Assembly: GCF_003672135.1 (NCBI RefSeq)
Contig: NC_039519.1
Span: 1-64,000 of the forward strand
Source of the DNA: Ooceraea biroi
Lineage: Eukaryota; Arthropoda; Insecta; Hymenoptera; Formicidae
Direction of reading: 5' to 3'
Length of the DNA stretch: 64,000 nucleotides
Shown here: one piece after another, positions 8,183-17,409 of the stretch
How the letters are laid out: each line of letters starts with the position of its first letter
Numbering within the stretch: position 1 is the first letter of the stretch
Position numbers and translations under genes: made by a program
Notes under the pieces: generated by a model
Told to the model about the DNA's origin: nothing
Database searches by the model: none
The model's input: only the letters and a program-made list of their open reading frames with translations

Positions 8183-9376
8183 AGAACGTATCCAGCTTGC
8201 GGCCGGGACTAGCCGTGTCGCTCTTTCGGTCGATTTCGAGGCGCAACTAGCCGCCGGCTTGAGACGACATACGAACGTCTCGCCGTTATCGAGGTGGACG
8301 ACGAGCCGGACCCCCTCGGCTACACGGTCGAGAACGGAATCGGCCACCTGAAAATTCGCGGCCTGCTCGCGCCGAACGTCGGCGAGGACTGGATTGAATG
8401 GGGCCTCACCGGCTACGACGTTCTCGTGGCCTATATCGAGAGCGCCGACGGCGACGAGGCCGTTGAGGAGCTTTGGCTTGACGTTGATTCCGACGGCGGC
8501 TTTGCCGATGGGGTCGGGACCGTCGTTGCCGCGCTCGAAAATTTCAGCAAGCCTATTCGGACGTTCGTTACCGGCAACATGAATAGCGCCGCTTATCATA
8601 TCGGCGTTATCGGCAACCCCATCGTGGCCACAAATGAGCTTTCCCAAATCGGCTCAATCGGCGCCTACTCGGTTCATACCGAATATTCGGCCGCCTATGA
8701 GCGGGAAGGTATCAAGAAAAAGCTGTTTCGGTCGGGCCGCTGGAAAGGCGCGTTCAACAACTTTACGCCGCTCACCGAAACCGAGGAACAACGCCTGCAG
8801 TCTGAGGTTGACGAGATTGCCGGGCGGTTCTTTACGGTCGTTGCGGCGCATCGTGACTTGAGCGTTGACGAAATAAAAGCATTTGACGGCGATCATTTTC
8901 GCGCTAAGGATGCGTTAACTAAGAAACTGATCGACGCAATCGGAGAAATGGAAATGCCGACCCCCGCACCGACGCCGACGCCGACGCCCGCACCGACGAG
9001 CGAACAGGCACCGGCCGCGCCCGGCACCTTCACGCAAGCGGATATCGACGCCGCCGTTGCGAAGGCCAACGCCGACCGCGACGCGCGCGACGCGCGCGCC
9101 AAGGAAATCCGGGCGCACTCGGGCGGCACCGCCGCGCTCAAGGAAATGTATGCGACCGACCCCGCGTTTGCGTCGCTGCCGCTGGACAAGGTGAAAGCCG
9201 CGCTCGACGCCGCCACCCCGACCGGCGCCGAACAACTCAATGCGGCCGGGGGCGCGGGGGTGCAGGCCGACCGCAACGACCCGCCCGCGTCGGACCCCGA
9301 CAAGGCAAAAGAGGCCGCCGAGCGCCAGACGGCGGCACTCGAAACGATTGGCAAGCGTAAAGGGAGTGTCCTGTAA
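8169..9376 (+). CDS. S49-family prohead protease with scaffold-like C terminus (one frameshift)
   Basis: The N terminus starts at 8169 and shifts frame near 8250-8270; the rest is read from there to 9376. The protease domain shows the SppA/lambda C pattern: DSDGG in the oxyanion region, the catalytic serine in GNMNSAAYHIG (codon 8585-8587), then IGSIGAYSVHTEY. After a Pro/Thr linker (PTPAPTPTPTPAPTS) comes an Ala/Lys/Asp-rich helical region resembling a nested scaffold protein, as in lambda C/Nu3. An internal start giving free scaffold is possible but not evident. The TAA overlaps the next ATG. Confidence 0.8.
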
Positions 9377-9768
9377 TGGCCGATTGCTGCGCTGGTTTCT
9401 CGTCCACGACGACGAGCGCCGACCGCCTGCCCAACCCGCTTTTCCGCGCGCTGGACGATTGCGGCGACAAGGCGATTTACACCGCCCCTGCCGCGACGCA
9501 ATTCCGCGAAATGATGCCGGTCAAATTCGTCGTCGGCACGCCGGGACGGGTGGAACCCGCGCCGGACGGCGTGGGCGCCATCGGCTTTTCCAACGAGGAC
9601 AAGTTGACCGTCGGCGCGGGCGAAATGCTCAGCGTGACCCGCACGGCCGGGGCAATCAAATGGGTGGACGTTGCCGCCGCAATCGGCGCCGACCCCACCT
9701 CGCAAGCGGCTTGGTGGCCGATCCATATCGAGTTGGCGAAAGCCAATATTTACGTGGAGTTCAAATAA
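9376..9768 (+). CDS. probable head decoration protein (gpD position)
   Basis: The 130-residue protein is encoded between the protease/scaffold and the major capsid gene, exactly the place of lambda D. It is mostly beta, with ITA-like strands around TQFREMMPVKFVVGTPGRV and IHIELAKANIYVEFK. Decoration proteins cap the threefold axes of the expanded head. Sequence similarity alone is not decisive; the call leans on position and size. The ATG overlaps the preceding stop (TAATG). Confidence 0.5.
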   Translation: MADCCAGFSSTTTSADRLPNPLFRALDDCGDKAIYTAPAATQFREMMPVKFVVGTPGRVEPAPDGVGAIGFSNEDKLTVGAGEMLSVTRTAGAIKWVDVAAAIGADPTSQAAWWPIHIELAKANIYVEFK

Positions 9769-9769
9769 T

Positions 9770-10930
9770 ATGATCCCGCACGATTGCTCACGCCAAGCCG
9801 AGGTCGTCGCCTTTATCGAGTGCGAACAGCCGACGCATCGCAGCGGCTGGTTTCTCGACCGGTTCTTTCGCGAGCGCCGCACGCGCGCGGAAAAGCTCGA
9901 AATCCGCAAATATTCGCAAGCGTCGGCGCTGCCGCTGCTCTATACGGGCGCGTGCCAGCCGCCGAACCTGATCGCGCCGGGCGCCGAGAGCGTCACGTTG
10001 CAGGAATTGACGTGGCCGACGATCAAGGCCGAAACGCCGATTACCGGCTGCGATATCGACGAACGCCGCATTATGCCGAACGGCGACCTTATCCCGGTCG
10101 GCATGGACCGTTTCAACGAGGCGTTCCGGTGGGGCATGAAGGGTCTGCTCGACGGGCTGCGCGCGACGCATATCAGCGAAGCGATTACGCTCCTCAAGAC
10201 GGGCGGCTATGTCATCCGCTCGAAAGAGGGCACGCTCGGCACCGTCGATTACGGCCGCAAGGCCGAATTGGTCGGTATCGACCTTTCGGACACCCCCGAG
10301 GACTGGACCGAGGTTTGCTCCTCGCCGTTCACGACTTTCGAGGCGATCCTCGCCGAAATGATGCAATGCGGCGCCGGTGGCGGCGGAATCGACATCATCT
10401 ATGGCGCGACCGCGTGGAAGGCCGCCGAGGCGCACATGCAACGCCAGCGCGCTATTGACGGCGGCAATTCGCCCGACCGGCTGGACGTGTCGCGCAACCT
10501 GTTCACGCCCGAGGAATCGCTTTTCCTCGGCTACAATGACGTGCATTTCAAGGGCACGACGCAAGGCGGGCAGTTCCGCCATTGGGTTTCGTTCGCGCGC
10601 TATCTCGATTATGCGGGCGTCGAGGCCGACGTTGTGGCGCCGGGCGAGGTGCTTATCGTCGCCGGTGGTTTCGACGGACAGCGCGTGTTCCGCACCGTCA
10701 CGAGCGACAACCGCGAGGAAATCCCCGACGGCGGCCTGCCGTTCTTCGTCTATGACGATTTGGACGAGGAATATAACCGCAAGTGCCGTTCCTTCAATCC
10801 GTGGATTGAGGAATATCACTTGCTCGTCCCGGCCAATGTGAACGGCGCCGCGCTCATTCGCGTGGTCAACGACGACGCCGAGATTTGCGCGCCGTGCATC
10901 ACCTGCCCGGAACCTGAGCCGGTCCCGTAA
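9770..10930 (+). CDS. major capsid protein, lambda gpE type
   Basis: The 386-residue protein has the gpE-family layout: an N-terminal FLDRFF segment, the P-domain-like part with PITGCDIDERRIMPNGDLIP and the arginine-rich helix region, then AYGATAWKAA-like ligand region (IIYGATAWKAAEAHM), LGYNDVHFKGT and a late VEADVVAPGEVLI region. It forms the HK97-fold shell. I chose the ATG at 9770, 2 nt after the previous stop; the frame is open further upstream but lies over the decoration gene. The C terminus ends in a cysteine-containing proline tail (CAPCITCPEPEPVP), an unusual addition. Confidence 0.85.
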   Translation: MIPHDCSRQAEVVAFIECEQPTHRSGWFLDRFFRERRTRAEKLEIRKYSQASALPLLYTGACQPPNLIAPGAESVTLQELTWPTIKAETPITGCDIDERRIMPNGDLIPVGMDRFNEAFRWGMKGLLDGLRATHISEAITLLKTGGYVIRSKEGTLGTVDYGRKAELVGIDLSDTPEDWTEVCSSPFTTFEAILAEMMQCGAGGGGIDIIYGATAWKAAEAHMQRQRAIDGGNSPDRLDVSRNLFTPEESLFLGYNDVHFKGTTQGGQFRHWVSFARYLDYAGVEADVVAPGEVLIVAGGFDGQRVFRTVTSDNREEIPDGGLPFFVYDDLDEEYNRKCRSFNPWIEEYHLLVPANVNGAALIRVVNDDAEICAPCITCPEPEPVP

Positions 10931-10969
10931 GGGGTCGGCCGGGGCCGCGCAAAAATAATTGGAGGTCTT

Positions 10970-11596
10970 ATGTCTCGCGAGCTTTCGCAGCGCCATCCCG
11001 TGCGCCGGGTTATCCATCGCGGCAAAATCATCGCCTATGACGATTTGCCCGACCGCTTCAAAGCTCCCGAGGTGATGGAACAGGCCGCCGAACCGGTCGA
11101 ACCTGTCGAGCCTCCCAAGGCCAAGCGCGGCCTCCCCGGCAAGAAAGCCGAAACGCCCGCACCGACGCCGACGCCCACCCCGACGCCCGCACCGGCCGTT
11201 GGCTCGGGCGCTGAAACCACCGTGACCACGGGTGCCCCGGCCGCCGACCCGTTCTCAGTCGAGAGCGCCGCGACGCGCGGTGGCGAACAGCCGCCCGCCG
11301 CTGCCCCGGCCGCGACCGAACCGGCCCCCGCCGCGAACACCGAACAGGCCGCCCCGGCCGCCGATGCTGGCGAAGCTGCCGAGCGCGCGAACGACGGCGG
11401 CGCCGATGACGAAAAGCCCGCGACCGAACAGGCGCCGGGCGAAGCGGCACCCGCCGCAACCGAACCCGCGCCCGCTGCGAACACCGAACAGGCCGAACCG
11501 GCCCCCGCCGCAACGCCCGCGCCGACCCCGGCGCCTGCACCGGCCGTCGCCGCCGAGGCCCCGCGTCGTGGGCGTGGTCGCCCCAAGCGCCGCTAA
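10970..11596 (+). CDS. Pro/Ala/Thr/Glu-rich low-complexity phage protein
   Basis: The 208-residue protein has an ordered-looking N terminus (residues 1-35, RHPVRRVIHRGKIIAYDDLP) and a long disordered remainder. That part contains a PTPTPTPTPAPA tract and two copies of a PAATEPAPAANTEQA module (about residues 118-133 and 166-181), an internal duplication. A perfect ggagg lies 5 nt before the ATG. It follows the capsid gene, where small head-tail connector genes often sit; the ordered N terminus might be one, but nothing proves it. Confidence 0.55.
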   Translation: MSRELSQRHPVRRVIHRGKIIAYDDLPDRFKAPEVMEQAAEPVEPVEPPKAKRGLPGKKAETPAPTPTPTPTPAPAVGSGAETTVTTGAPAADPFSVESAATRGGEQPPAAAPAATEPAPAANTEQAAPAADAGEAAERANDGGADDEKPATEQAPGEAAPAATEPAPAANTEQAEPAPAATPAPTPAPAPAVAAEAPRRGRGRPKRR

Positions 11597-11953
11597 GTGG
11601 CCGCGTTCCCCATCTTCAAGGGGCGCCGCGCATGGCTTGACCGCCTGTTTTGCTGCGTTGTCCCGGCCACCGGCCCCACGGCACCGGCGCCCATCGTCGA
11701 AAACGGCGTTCAAGGGGAGGCTTTCGATATAGCCTATCCCGAGGGTTTCACCGGCGATAACGGCCCGATCACCGTCACCATGCCCGACGCCCCGGCGTGG
11801 CTCACCTTGACCGACAACGGCGACGGCACATTCTCGATTGCGGGCGTTTACCCCGAGGTTCCGGGGCCGCTCACCTATGAAATCATCGGCACCGACGCCA
11901 GCGGCTCAACCACGTTGCTGATTACGTTCAATTTGTCCGCTCCTCCGGGGTAA
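11597..11953 (+). CDS. Ig-like/cadherin-like domain phage protein
   Basis: The 118-residue protein starts with a GTG immediately after the previous TAA. Residues about 32-116 fit a putative Ig (He_PIG-type) domain: PAWLTLTDNGDGTFSIAG followed by GPLTYEIIGTDASGSTT. Such domains decorate phage capsids and tails and may bind cell-surface or mucus glycans (established for the class, inferred here). The N-terminal 25 residues hold a Cys pair and may anchor it. Confidence 0.6.
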   Translation: MAAFPIFKGRRAWLDRLFCCVVPATGPTAPAPIVENGVQGEAFDIAYPEGFTGDNGPITVTMPDAPAWLTLTDNGDGTFSIAGVYPEVPGPLTYEIIGTDASGSTTLLITFNLSAPPG

Positions 11954-12060
11954 CGAGGAACAATTCGGCGTGGGGAAAAGTTTTACGGTCGGGGCGCGCT
12001 AGATGGAACGGACCAAGGGAAATCGACATGCCGCACGCAACGCACGCAAAGGGCGGAATT

Positions 12061-12252
12061 ATGAGCCTTGACGGCCTTACGAGCGCGGTTGCCGTGGGGG
12101 CGGTTTCGTCCCCCCTGTGGTTACAGGATTTAGGCCACGTCGCCGCCGATGTTGTGCCGGTTCTCGGCGCCGTCTGGCTCGTCGTGCAGATTGCGCACAA
12201 GCTGGCGAATTGGTCGAGCAAGCCCGACGACCGTAAAGGCGCCGGGCGGTGA
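12061..12252 (+). CDS. small membrane protein, holin-like
   Basis: The 63-residue product has one clear membrane segment (about 28-47, VVPVLGAVWLVVQIAHKL) and a charged C terminus (SSKPDDRKGAGR), the layout of a class III-like holin or a spanin-type accessory protein. I prefer the ATG at 12061, preceded by gggcgg, over the in-frame ATG at 12028. No endolysin is visible beside it, so the lysis role is inferred from topology only. Confidence 0.45.
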   Translation: MSLDGLTSAVAVGAVSSPLWLQDLGHVAADVVPVLGAVWLVVQIAHKLANWSSKPDDRKGAGR

Positions 12253-12401
12253 TTGTTCGCGGTCGTATTCACAAAGTCGCGGGAAACCCGGCCGAAAGGA
12301 TATTGCCGCCCGACCTTTTGGAAGGTATCAACCTCGGCGACGGGGTGGTTGTGCTGCCTCGTGGCATCCGTAAAAAGGAACGAGGCGATGGCAAAAAGTG
12401 A
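12249..12401 (+). CDS. 50-residue hypothetical protein with GTG start
   Basis: A GTG overlapping the holin-like gene's TGA (GTGA) opens 50 codons ending at 12399-12401, inside the start of the HU-like gene. The peptide begins VIVRGRIHKVAG and includes LEGINLGDGVVVLP, a plausible small beta protein. The coupled overlaps on both sides, and the absence of any other gene in the 135-nt space, support it. No family recognised. Confidence 0.4.
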   Translation: MIVRGRIHKVAGNPAERILPPDLLEGINLGDGVVVLPRGIRKKERGDGKK

Positions 12402-12633
12402 AATGATTTCCGACCTTTCGGCGAAAACCGGCATTTCCAAGGGCGACGCCCGCGCGGTTCTCGACAGTATCGGGTCGGTCATCAAGGGCGCGGCGGCCGA
12501 CGGCGGCGTTGTGCGGATTCCCGGCCTCGGGAATTTCAAGCTCGTGTCGGCGAAGGCTCGCGCGGGCACCGCGCCGAACGGCACCGCATGGGAAAAGCCC
12601 GCTCGGGCCGTCCTGAAATTCAAGGAACGGTAA
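12388..12633 (+). CDS. HU/IHF-family DNA-binding protein
   Basis: The 81-residue protein matches the HU fold: N-terminal helices (EMISDLSAKTGISKGDARAV), the turn VVRIPGLGNFKL equivalent to the family's VRLPGFGTF, a beta arm region with ARAGTAPNGTA, and a C-terminal LKFKER strand. HU proteins bend DNA as dimers. It is slightly shorter than the usual 90 residues. Inside a structural gene block it may condense or bend phage DNA during packaging, which is inference. The ATG is at 12388 with ggaacgagg upstream; the stop overlaps the next ATG. Confidence 0.8.
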   Translation: MAKSEMISDLSAKTGISKGDARAVLDSIGSVIKGAAADGGVVRIPGLGNFKLVSAKARAGTAPNGTAWEKPARAVLKFKER

Positions 12634-12941
12634 TGGTCGTTCGCATTGGGCAGGGCACCAAGGCTGAAATTGAAGCGTTCGACGCGGAATTTCAAGCTGC
12701 GCTGCTCGCCCACTCCCAAAACCCGACGGCCGAAACGCAATCCGAGCTTGTGCGCCTCTATGAAAAGGGGACAAAATACAAGGGCGGTTGCGGCGCGTGC
12801 CGCAATGGGCGCAACATGGTCGTTCGCGGCCTCGCGGCGCTCGCCGAGGGCAAGGGCGACGAGGGCATGGCGCAAATCCGGGGCGGCTTTGCGGCCGTCG
12901 GGTTCAAGGCCGACCGGCTCAAGAAATATTTTGGATTCTGA
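12633..12941 (+). CDS. hypothetical phage protein with CGAC motif
   Basis: The 102-residue, mainly helical protein starts at an ATG overlapping the HU-like gene's TAA. A CGAC motif sits at about residues 53-56, followed by RNGRNM and an alanine-rich helix. I recognise no family. Its place in a run of coupled genes makes it real with fair confidence. Confidence 0.55.
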   Translation: MVVRIGQGTKAEIEAFDAEFQAALLAHSQNPTAETQSELVRLYEKGTKYKGGCGACRNGRNMVVRGLAALAEGKGDEGMAQIRGGFAAVGFKADRLKKYFGF

Positions 12942-12944
12942 GCC

Positions 12945-13411
12945 ATGGCCGTTCGGCCCTTCGCGCCAACCCGGTTCGGCATAGACGCCGGGGAATTTTA
13001 CGCCGGGCAAGTTGAGGCGCGCCTACGGCATAGTGGCGAATATGTGCGCCATTTACCCGTGGGTGCGCCTTTTCAATGGGTGGTGCTGAATTACCAGCAT
13101 ATCCCGGTTGACGGGTCGGTTACCCCGATTACGCGCTAGCCGGGACGAACCCGCGCGCATGGGGGCTGCTCCCTCATTTCGATACGCACCCGCGAAACTA
13201 TGTTGAGGGCAATAGCGTGCGCCAGCACAAAGGCTCGCAATTCGAGATTCGCGGCCTGATATTCAATGTCAAAAGCGTAAAGGTCAATCATCGGGGCGGC
13301 TTGCATCTAGAGCTTGACCCGGCCGACAATTGCGCCGAACCTCGCCCCGAGTTTTTCACTGAGCGTGACGCCCTGCTATGCTTAAACGAACAGCCTTGCG
13401 CCGATATATGA
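12945..13411 (+). CDS. hypothetical neck/connector-position protein (probable frameshift)
   Basis: The first frame (12945-13139) gives 64 residues. The codon pattern continues without interruption in the frame two bases over, from about 13120 (YALAGTNPRAWGLLPHF and on) to a TGA at 13409-13411, with no ribosome-binding site for a separate gene. I therefore read one protein of about 155 residues with a one-base error near 13115-13130. It is predominantly beta. The position between head genes and the sheath suits a head-completion or neck protein, but this is inference. Confidence 0.45.
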
Positions 13412-13974
13412 TGGCATTGCTTAGTAGTGAGCAAGTGCCACAGACTATCGAATGCGAAACCGGACCCTTGCATGTAAATTGCGACGGGCCGATTGTTCCT
13501 CGTGACCACGAAACGCAACAGATTTTCGAGGACGCCGAGCAAAGTTACCAATTGCAGGCGGGCGACGCGGCCGTAATATTCTATTTCCAGCAAGTGAGTT
13601 ATCGCGGAACCGCGACTAAACTTGAGGGAACCGATATCGTCTTGAATATCGACATTGTTGCGAACGCTGCCGGGTCCGAAAAGCGACAAGAGATTATCGA
13701 CGCTATCGAGGAAAAATTTTGGTATCGCCTCTATAGCTTCGTCACGTTTAAGGACGCGAACGAGGAGCGATACTATCAGTCGTTCATGCGCTGGCTGAGC
13801 GGCAACCAATTGTCGGCAACGACGCAAGACGATAGTAATTTCGCCGGGCGCTATACTATCCGCACTATTCGCATAACCGTATCAACGCAAGAATGTATCG
13901 AAAAACTCGCGTGCGACGACGTGCCGATTTGCTTCGATTTCCCGCCGCCGCCTGATTTCGGCACCGTCTGTTAG
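13408..13974 (+). CDS. hypothetical tail-terminator-position protein
   Basis: The 188-residue protein starts at an ATG overlapping the preceding stop (ATGA); a 30-nt longer frame exists upstream. It contains a strand-rich core (GDAAVIFYFQQVSYRGTATK, DIVLNIDIVAN) and an aromatic helix (RYYQSFMRWLSG). Four cysteines lie near the C terminus. Genes directly before the sheath in Mu-like phages often encode tail-terminator or connector proteins, so that role is possible. Confidence 0.5.
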   Translation: MMALLSSEQVPQTIECETGPLHVNCDGPIVPRDHETQQIFEDAEQSYQLQAGDAAVIFYFQQVSYRGTATKLEGTDIVLNIDIVANAAGSEKRQEIIDAIEEKFWYRLYSFVTFKDANEERYYQSFMRWLSGNQLSATTQDDSNFAGRYTIRTIRITVSTQECIEKLACDDVPICFDFPPPPDFGTVC

Positions 13975-14026
13975 AGCTTGCGCGATGGTTAATTGCGTGG
14001 CAATACCCGCTTGACAAAGGGAGTTC

Positions 14027-15482
14027 ATGGGCATGGCCGAGCTTAAGAATTGCACGACGAATTTTTACCCCGAGCTTTGCGGGGTAAATGTCATCGTTGA
14101 CCCCCGTTCGCAACTCGGCGTCGATGACGACCGGCTGTTGATTATCGGGCAAAAGGGCGTCGGGGCGACGGCAGCGGACAACAGCGTGCAGCAAGTTCGC
14201 GACGACACGCGCGCCGCGCTGTTCGGTGCCGATTCCATGCTCAATCGCATGATCGACGAGGCCGCGAGCAATTCCCGACGACCGAGCTTTTCGCGTTCGT
14301 CCTGCCCAACACCGGGACGGCCGGTGAGGCTGAGGTGACGATTACCGGCGTGCCCGCCGCGAGCGGCCCCGGCGTCGTCTATCTGTTCGTCAACGGCCGC
14401 ACCTATCAGGCCGCGTTTGACCCCGCCGTGGACACCGACCAAACGCTTGCCGCCAAGTTCGCGGCGCTCATCACCGGCACCGACCCGACGCTTGGCGCGG
14501 TCGCGGCGGCGGGCGTTATCACGATCACCACCGAAATTCTCGGCGAAATCGGCGGCTTTCTCGACGTGCGCGCGTCCTACGGCGTGCGGCTCGACCTTGC
14601 GAGCCATCCCGATATCACCGTTGCCATTGCCGAAACGGCGGCCACCGGTCTGCCCGACCTGTCCGCGCTCGCGACGCTCGCGCAAGGTTTCGAGTTCGTC
14701 GCCATGCCCTACACCGATACCAATTCGGTTGCCGACCTGTCCGCATATCTTTGCGGTCAATGGTCGGGCGGCGCGAACAGCCGCGCATATGGCGTGTTCT
14801 ATGGCACCGACGCCGCCGCAATCGTGTTGGGGCAGACGACCAACAACGCCCTCGTGTCGTTCGCCGCGATCAATGGGGCGCTCACCCCGCCCTATCTCGA
14901 AACCGTGTCGTATGCCGGAATCATGTTCCGGCGTCTCAACTGCCAATCGACGGACATTGCCGCGAGCCTCACCGGCGAGCGTATGCCCGCGATGCTGGCG
15001 CCGGAAATCGCCGACCGCTTCACGCCCGCCGAGGAGGCCGCGCTTGTCGAGGCCGGGATTGGCTATTTCCGCGTAACGCGCGTCAATGACGTGAATATCG
15101 GCCGGGCCGTGACGACCTATACCGTCGCCGACAACGGCACGCTCGACCAGTCATTTCGCGACGTGAACCGCCCGGCCATGACCGCGTGCATTTCGCGCTT
15201 TTACGCGAGGAGCTTACCGCCAAATATACCGGCTATGCGTTCCGCCGCGACGGTATCGTGGGCCGCACGAGCGACAAGGTTGCGACGGTCGCCGGTATCC
15301 GCAACTACATTATCACGCTCGGCGGCGTGCTGAGCGACCGCAATTTGGTGCAGGACATTCCCGGCTTTATCGCCTCGCTCTCGGTCGAGTTCGACGCCGA
15401 TACCGGGTGCGTCGCAATCCGGCTCGACCCCGAGTTGGTCAACCAATTCTGTTGCGCCAACATCACGTTGCGAACGATTTAA
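14027..15482 (+). CDS. contractile tail sheath protein, Mu gpL type (two frameshifts)
   Basis: Three frames join: 14027 to about 14272, about 14270 to about 15203, and about 15203 to 15482, together about 485 codons, the usual size for Mu-type sheaths. The middle part has the sheath core with TGVPAASG/VVYLFVNGRTYQ and GFEFVAMPYTDTNSVADL; the C-terminal part has TAKYTGYAF and ends in a strand suited to mesh with the next subunit. The sheath contracts on infection. The SD gggag serves an ATG at 14027 or, with more normal spacing, at 14033. The shifts look like single-base errors. Confidence 0.75.
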
Positions 15483-15497
15483 TAGGGAGTTCTAACG

Positions 15498-15623
15498 ATG
15501 GGATTGGCGCGGCTCTATATCAACGGCGAACCGTGGGAAATCATGGGGAATGTCGTTGACAATTTCCTGAAATACACGCGTCGAAGCGTAAATGCGGCCG
15601 CTTCGCGCGCCTGCCAATTCGTT
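15498..15623 (+). CDS. probable tail tube protein, truncated at the gap
   Basis: Forty-two codons precede the N gap, beginning MGLARLYINGEPWEIMGN after agggag 8 nt upstream. A short strand-rich N terminus of this kind directly after a Mu-like sheath gene is where the tube protein (Mu gpM) is encoded. The fragment is too short for a sequence-based call, so identity rests on order. Confidence 0.5.
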
Positions 15624-15723
15624 NNNNNNNNNNNNNNNNNNNNNNNNNNNNNNNNNNNNNNNNNNNNNNNNNNNNNNNNNNNNNNNNNNNNNNNNNNNNN
15701 NNNNNNNNNNNNNNNNNNNNNNN
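15624..15723. other. 100-N assembly gap, phage/bacterial junction
   Basis: Exactly 100 Ns, a conventional placeholder for unknown size. Phage tail sequence stops on the left and Sphingomonas-like chromosomal sequence starts on the right, inside unrelated genes. Confidence 0.98.
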
Positions 15724-15887
15724 GAGCCGATTGGATGGACATGGCCGCCGCACCGAGGCGATGCCAGCCCCGCAGACCGCGGACGCCTGAGGCCTCCGCG
15801 CGGCGCCGGCCCTCTCCCCCCACCCGGTTTGCCGGGCGCCGCCATTTTTTCGAAAGCTCCGCTCCGCCGGCGAGACCAGAGGAGGAA

Positions 15888-16000
15888 ATGATGTCCACCT
15901 TTCGCACGATCGTGATCGGCGCCGTTTCGTTCGCCGCCACCCGGGATCGCCAGCCGGCGAGCGTCTGGCGGCCATCGGCGCGGCATGATCGCCTGAGGGA
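15888..16000 (+). pseudogene. degraded copy of the 35-residue membrane peptide gene
   Basis: The strong site agaggaggaa followed by two ATGs (15888 and 15891) and STFRTIVIGAVSFAAT repeats the intact gene at 18230-18337. A deletion after the alanine pair shifts the frame. It belongs to the error-rich left arm of the inverted duplication. Confidence 0.6.
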
Positions 16001-16007
16001 AGCCGTC

Positions 16008-16305
16008 ATGGGCAGCGAGAAGATCACCGTCCGCAACCCCAATCATCCCGCAAGACCGAGCAGGTGGACGCCTGGCAAAGTACGCGCGATGGAATCGGCG
16101 ATGCTGGCCGTCCTCCCCGGCGGAGCGCCGGGTCTGACCGTCGCGGAGCCTGAAGGGGCCTGTGGTGGGAACGGCTTCCGGAAGCCTGTTTCCGGGGCGG
16201 CGCGACGGGCCGGCTGGTGGCTTGAAGCTCGTCCAAGCTCGATCTCGAGGGCGCGCGGCGAGATCCGCCGCACCGCGGACAAGCCCTGCGCCTGCACCGC
16301 GTTTG
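16008..16305 (+). pseudogene. degraded copy of the 97-residue conserved protein gene
   Basis: The start MGSEKITVRNPNHP matches the intact gene at 17924-18217. Small deletions (for example in the codons after NPNHP) break the frame several times. It is part of the left arm of the inverted duplication. Confidence 0.6.
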
Positions 16306-16340
16306 TAACATCCGCACTTTGCCAAAAGAGGAAGAGGGAA

Positions 16341-16835
16341 CATGACCGAAGATTGCCAACATCACGCCGAACACTGACCCCGCATCTCGTCTGCGACGGC
16401 GCGGCCGACGCGATCGCATTCCTACAGGCAGGCGTCGGCGGCGTGAGGAGCTGATGCGCATTCCCGGCGAAGACGGAGGCTCATGCACGCGCCATGGCGA
16501 TCAACGGGCGCGATGGTGATGCTGATGGACGCGATGAAGGACATGGGGTGCTCTCGCCGACGTTCCCTCGGCGGACGCCGGTCACCGCTGCAACATTCCA
16601 CGCGGCCGATGCCGACGCCGCGAATCGCCAAGGGCCGAAGCGGCCGGCGCGACGGTGTCGTCATGGCCGCGTCCGACATGTTCTGGGGCGACCGCTACGG
16701 CGTGTAAGGATCCGTTCGGGCCACAGCTTGGTCGATCGCCCATCGCTGCGCGACACCGCGTGAGCGAGGCCGAGCTGCGCGAGCCGCCAAGGACGCGACC
16801 TGCGGCCAGCCCGCCGCATGCCCGGACGCCTGAGC
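16341..16835 (+). pseudogene. degraded copy of the VOC protein gene
   Basis: The ATG at 16341 and fragments such as TPHLVCDGAADAIAF read in shifting frames, matching the minus-strand gene at 17410-17891. Numerous single-base losses and one in-frame stop are present. It is part of the left arm. Confidence 0.6.
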
Positions 16836-16847
16836 GGGAGCAGGGAT

Positions 16848-17280
16848 ATGAGCAAACCGTCATCACCGCGTTCGACTGGGTGCCCTGGTTCGCCCGCGGC
16901 CAGTGGCGCGACCTGCGCGTTGCGCTGGCATTGGAGGCAGGTCGGGCACGGGCTACGACTCCGCTTTCTGCCCAGGGCAGCCAGAAGGACCCGCCCCATC
17001 GCGCCCGCCAGCCGTTCGGCCAGGTTGACCGACACCCCCACCCCTCCACCACCCCCCTCACCCCCCTATTGAGCAGGACGAGCTGACCCTGTTCGAATCG
17101 GGCGCGATTCGTGCTACCACATCCGCCGAGGCCCATGGCGGGCTGCTGGCCGGTCGATCCGGCCGACGGGCAACGGCGATCAGAGCCGGCGCGCTGGATG
17201 TTCGCTGCGCTCAACACCGTTCGAACCGCCGATCGGCGACTATGCGATTGCGGAACCCTGTTCGAGGCCGACCAGATAGC
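16848..17280 (+). pseudogene. glutathione S-transferase-like gene, frameshifted and truncated at the pivot
   Basis: The frame opens with a methionine at 16848 and an N-terminal thioredoxin-fold segment (AFDWVPWFARG). Later frames give RARQPFGQV, the family's loop before the cis-proline, then LTLFESGAI, the SNAIL/ESxAI glutathione-binding motif, and an alpha-helical start near WMFAALNT. Glutathione S-transferases conjugate glutathione to electrophiles. The sequence breaks into its own complement near 17280, so the C-terminal domain is missing. It lies last in the VOC-containing operon. Confidence 0.65.
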
Positions 17281-17289
17281 GGACGTTCG

Positions 17290-17395
17290 TAGCCGTGCCC
17301 GACCTCCTCCAATGCCCAGCGCACGCGCAGGTCGCGCACCTGGCGCGGGCGAACCAGGGCACCCAGTCGAACGCGGTGATGACGGGTTTGCTCAT
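17290..17395 (-). pseudogene. glutathione S-transferase-like gene, 5' fragment on the right arm
   Basis: From the ATG at 17395 the frame reads MSKPVITAFDWVPWFAR and then shifts; the match to the family is lost at the pivot. This is the start of the same gene as 16848-17280, 14 nt downstream of the VOC gene, consistent with one operon. Confidence 0.55.
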
Positions 17396-17409
17396 ATCCC
17401 TGCTCCCGC

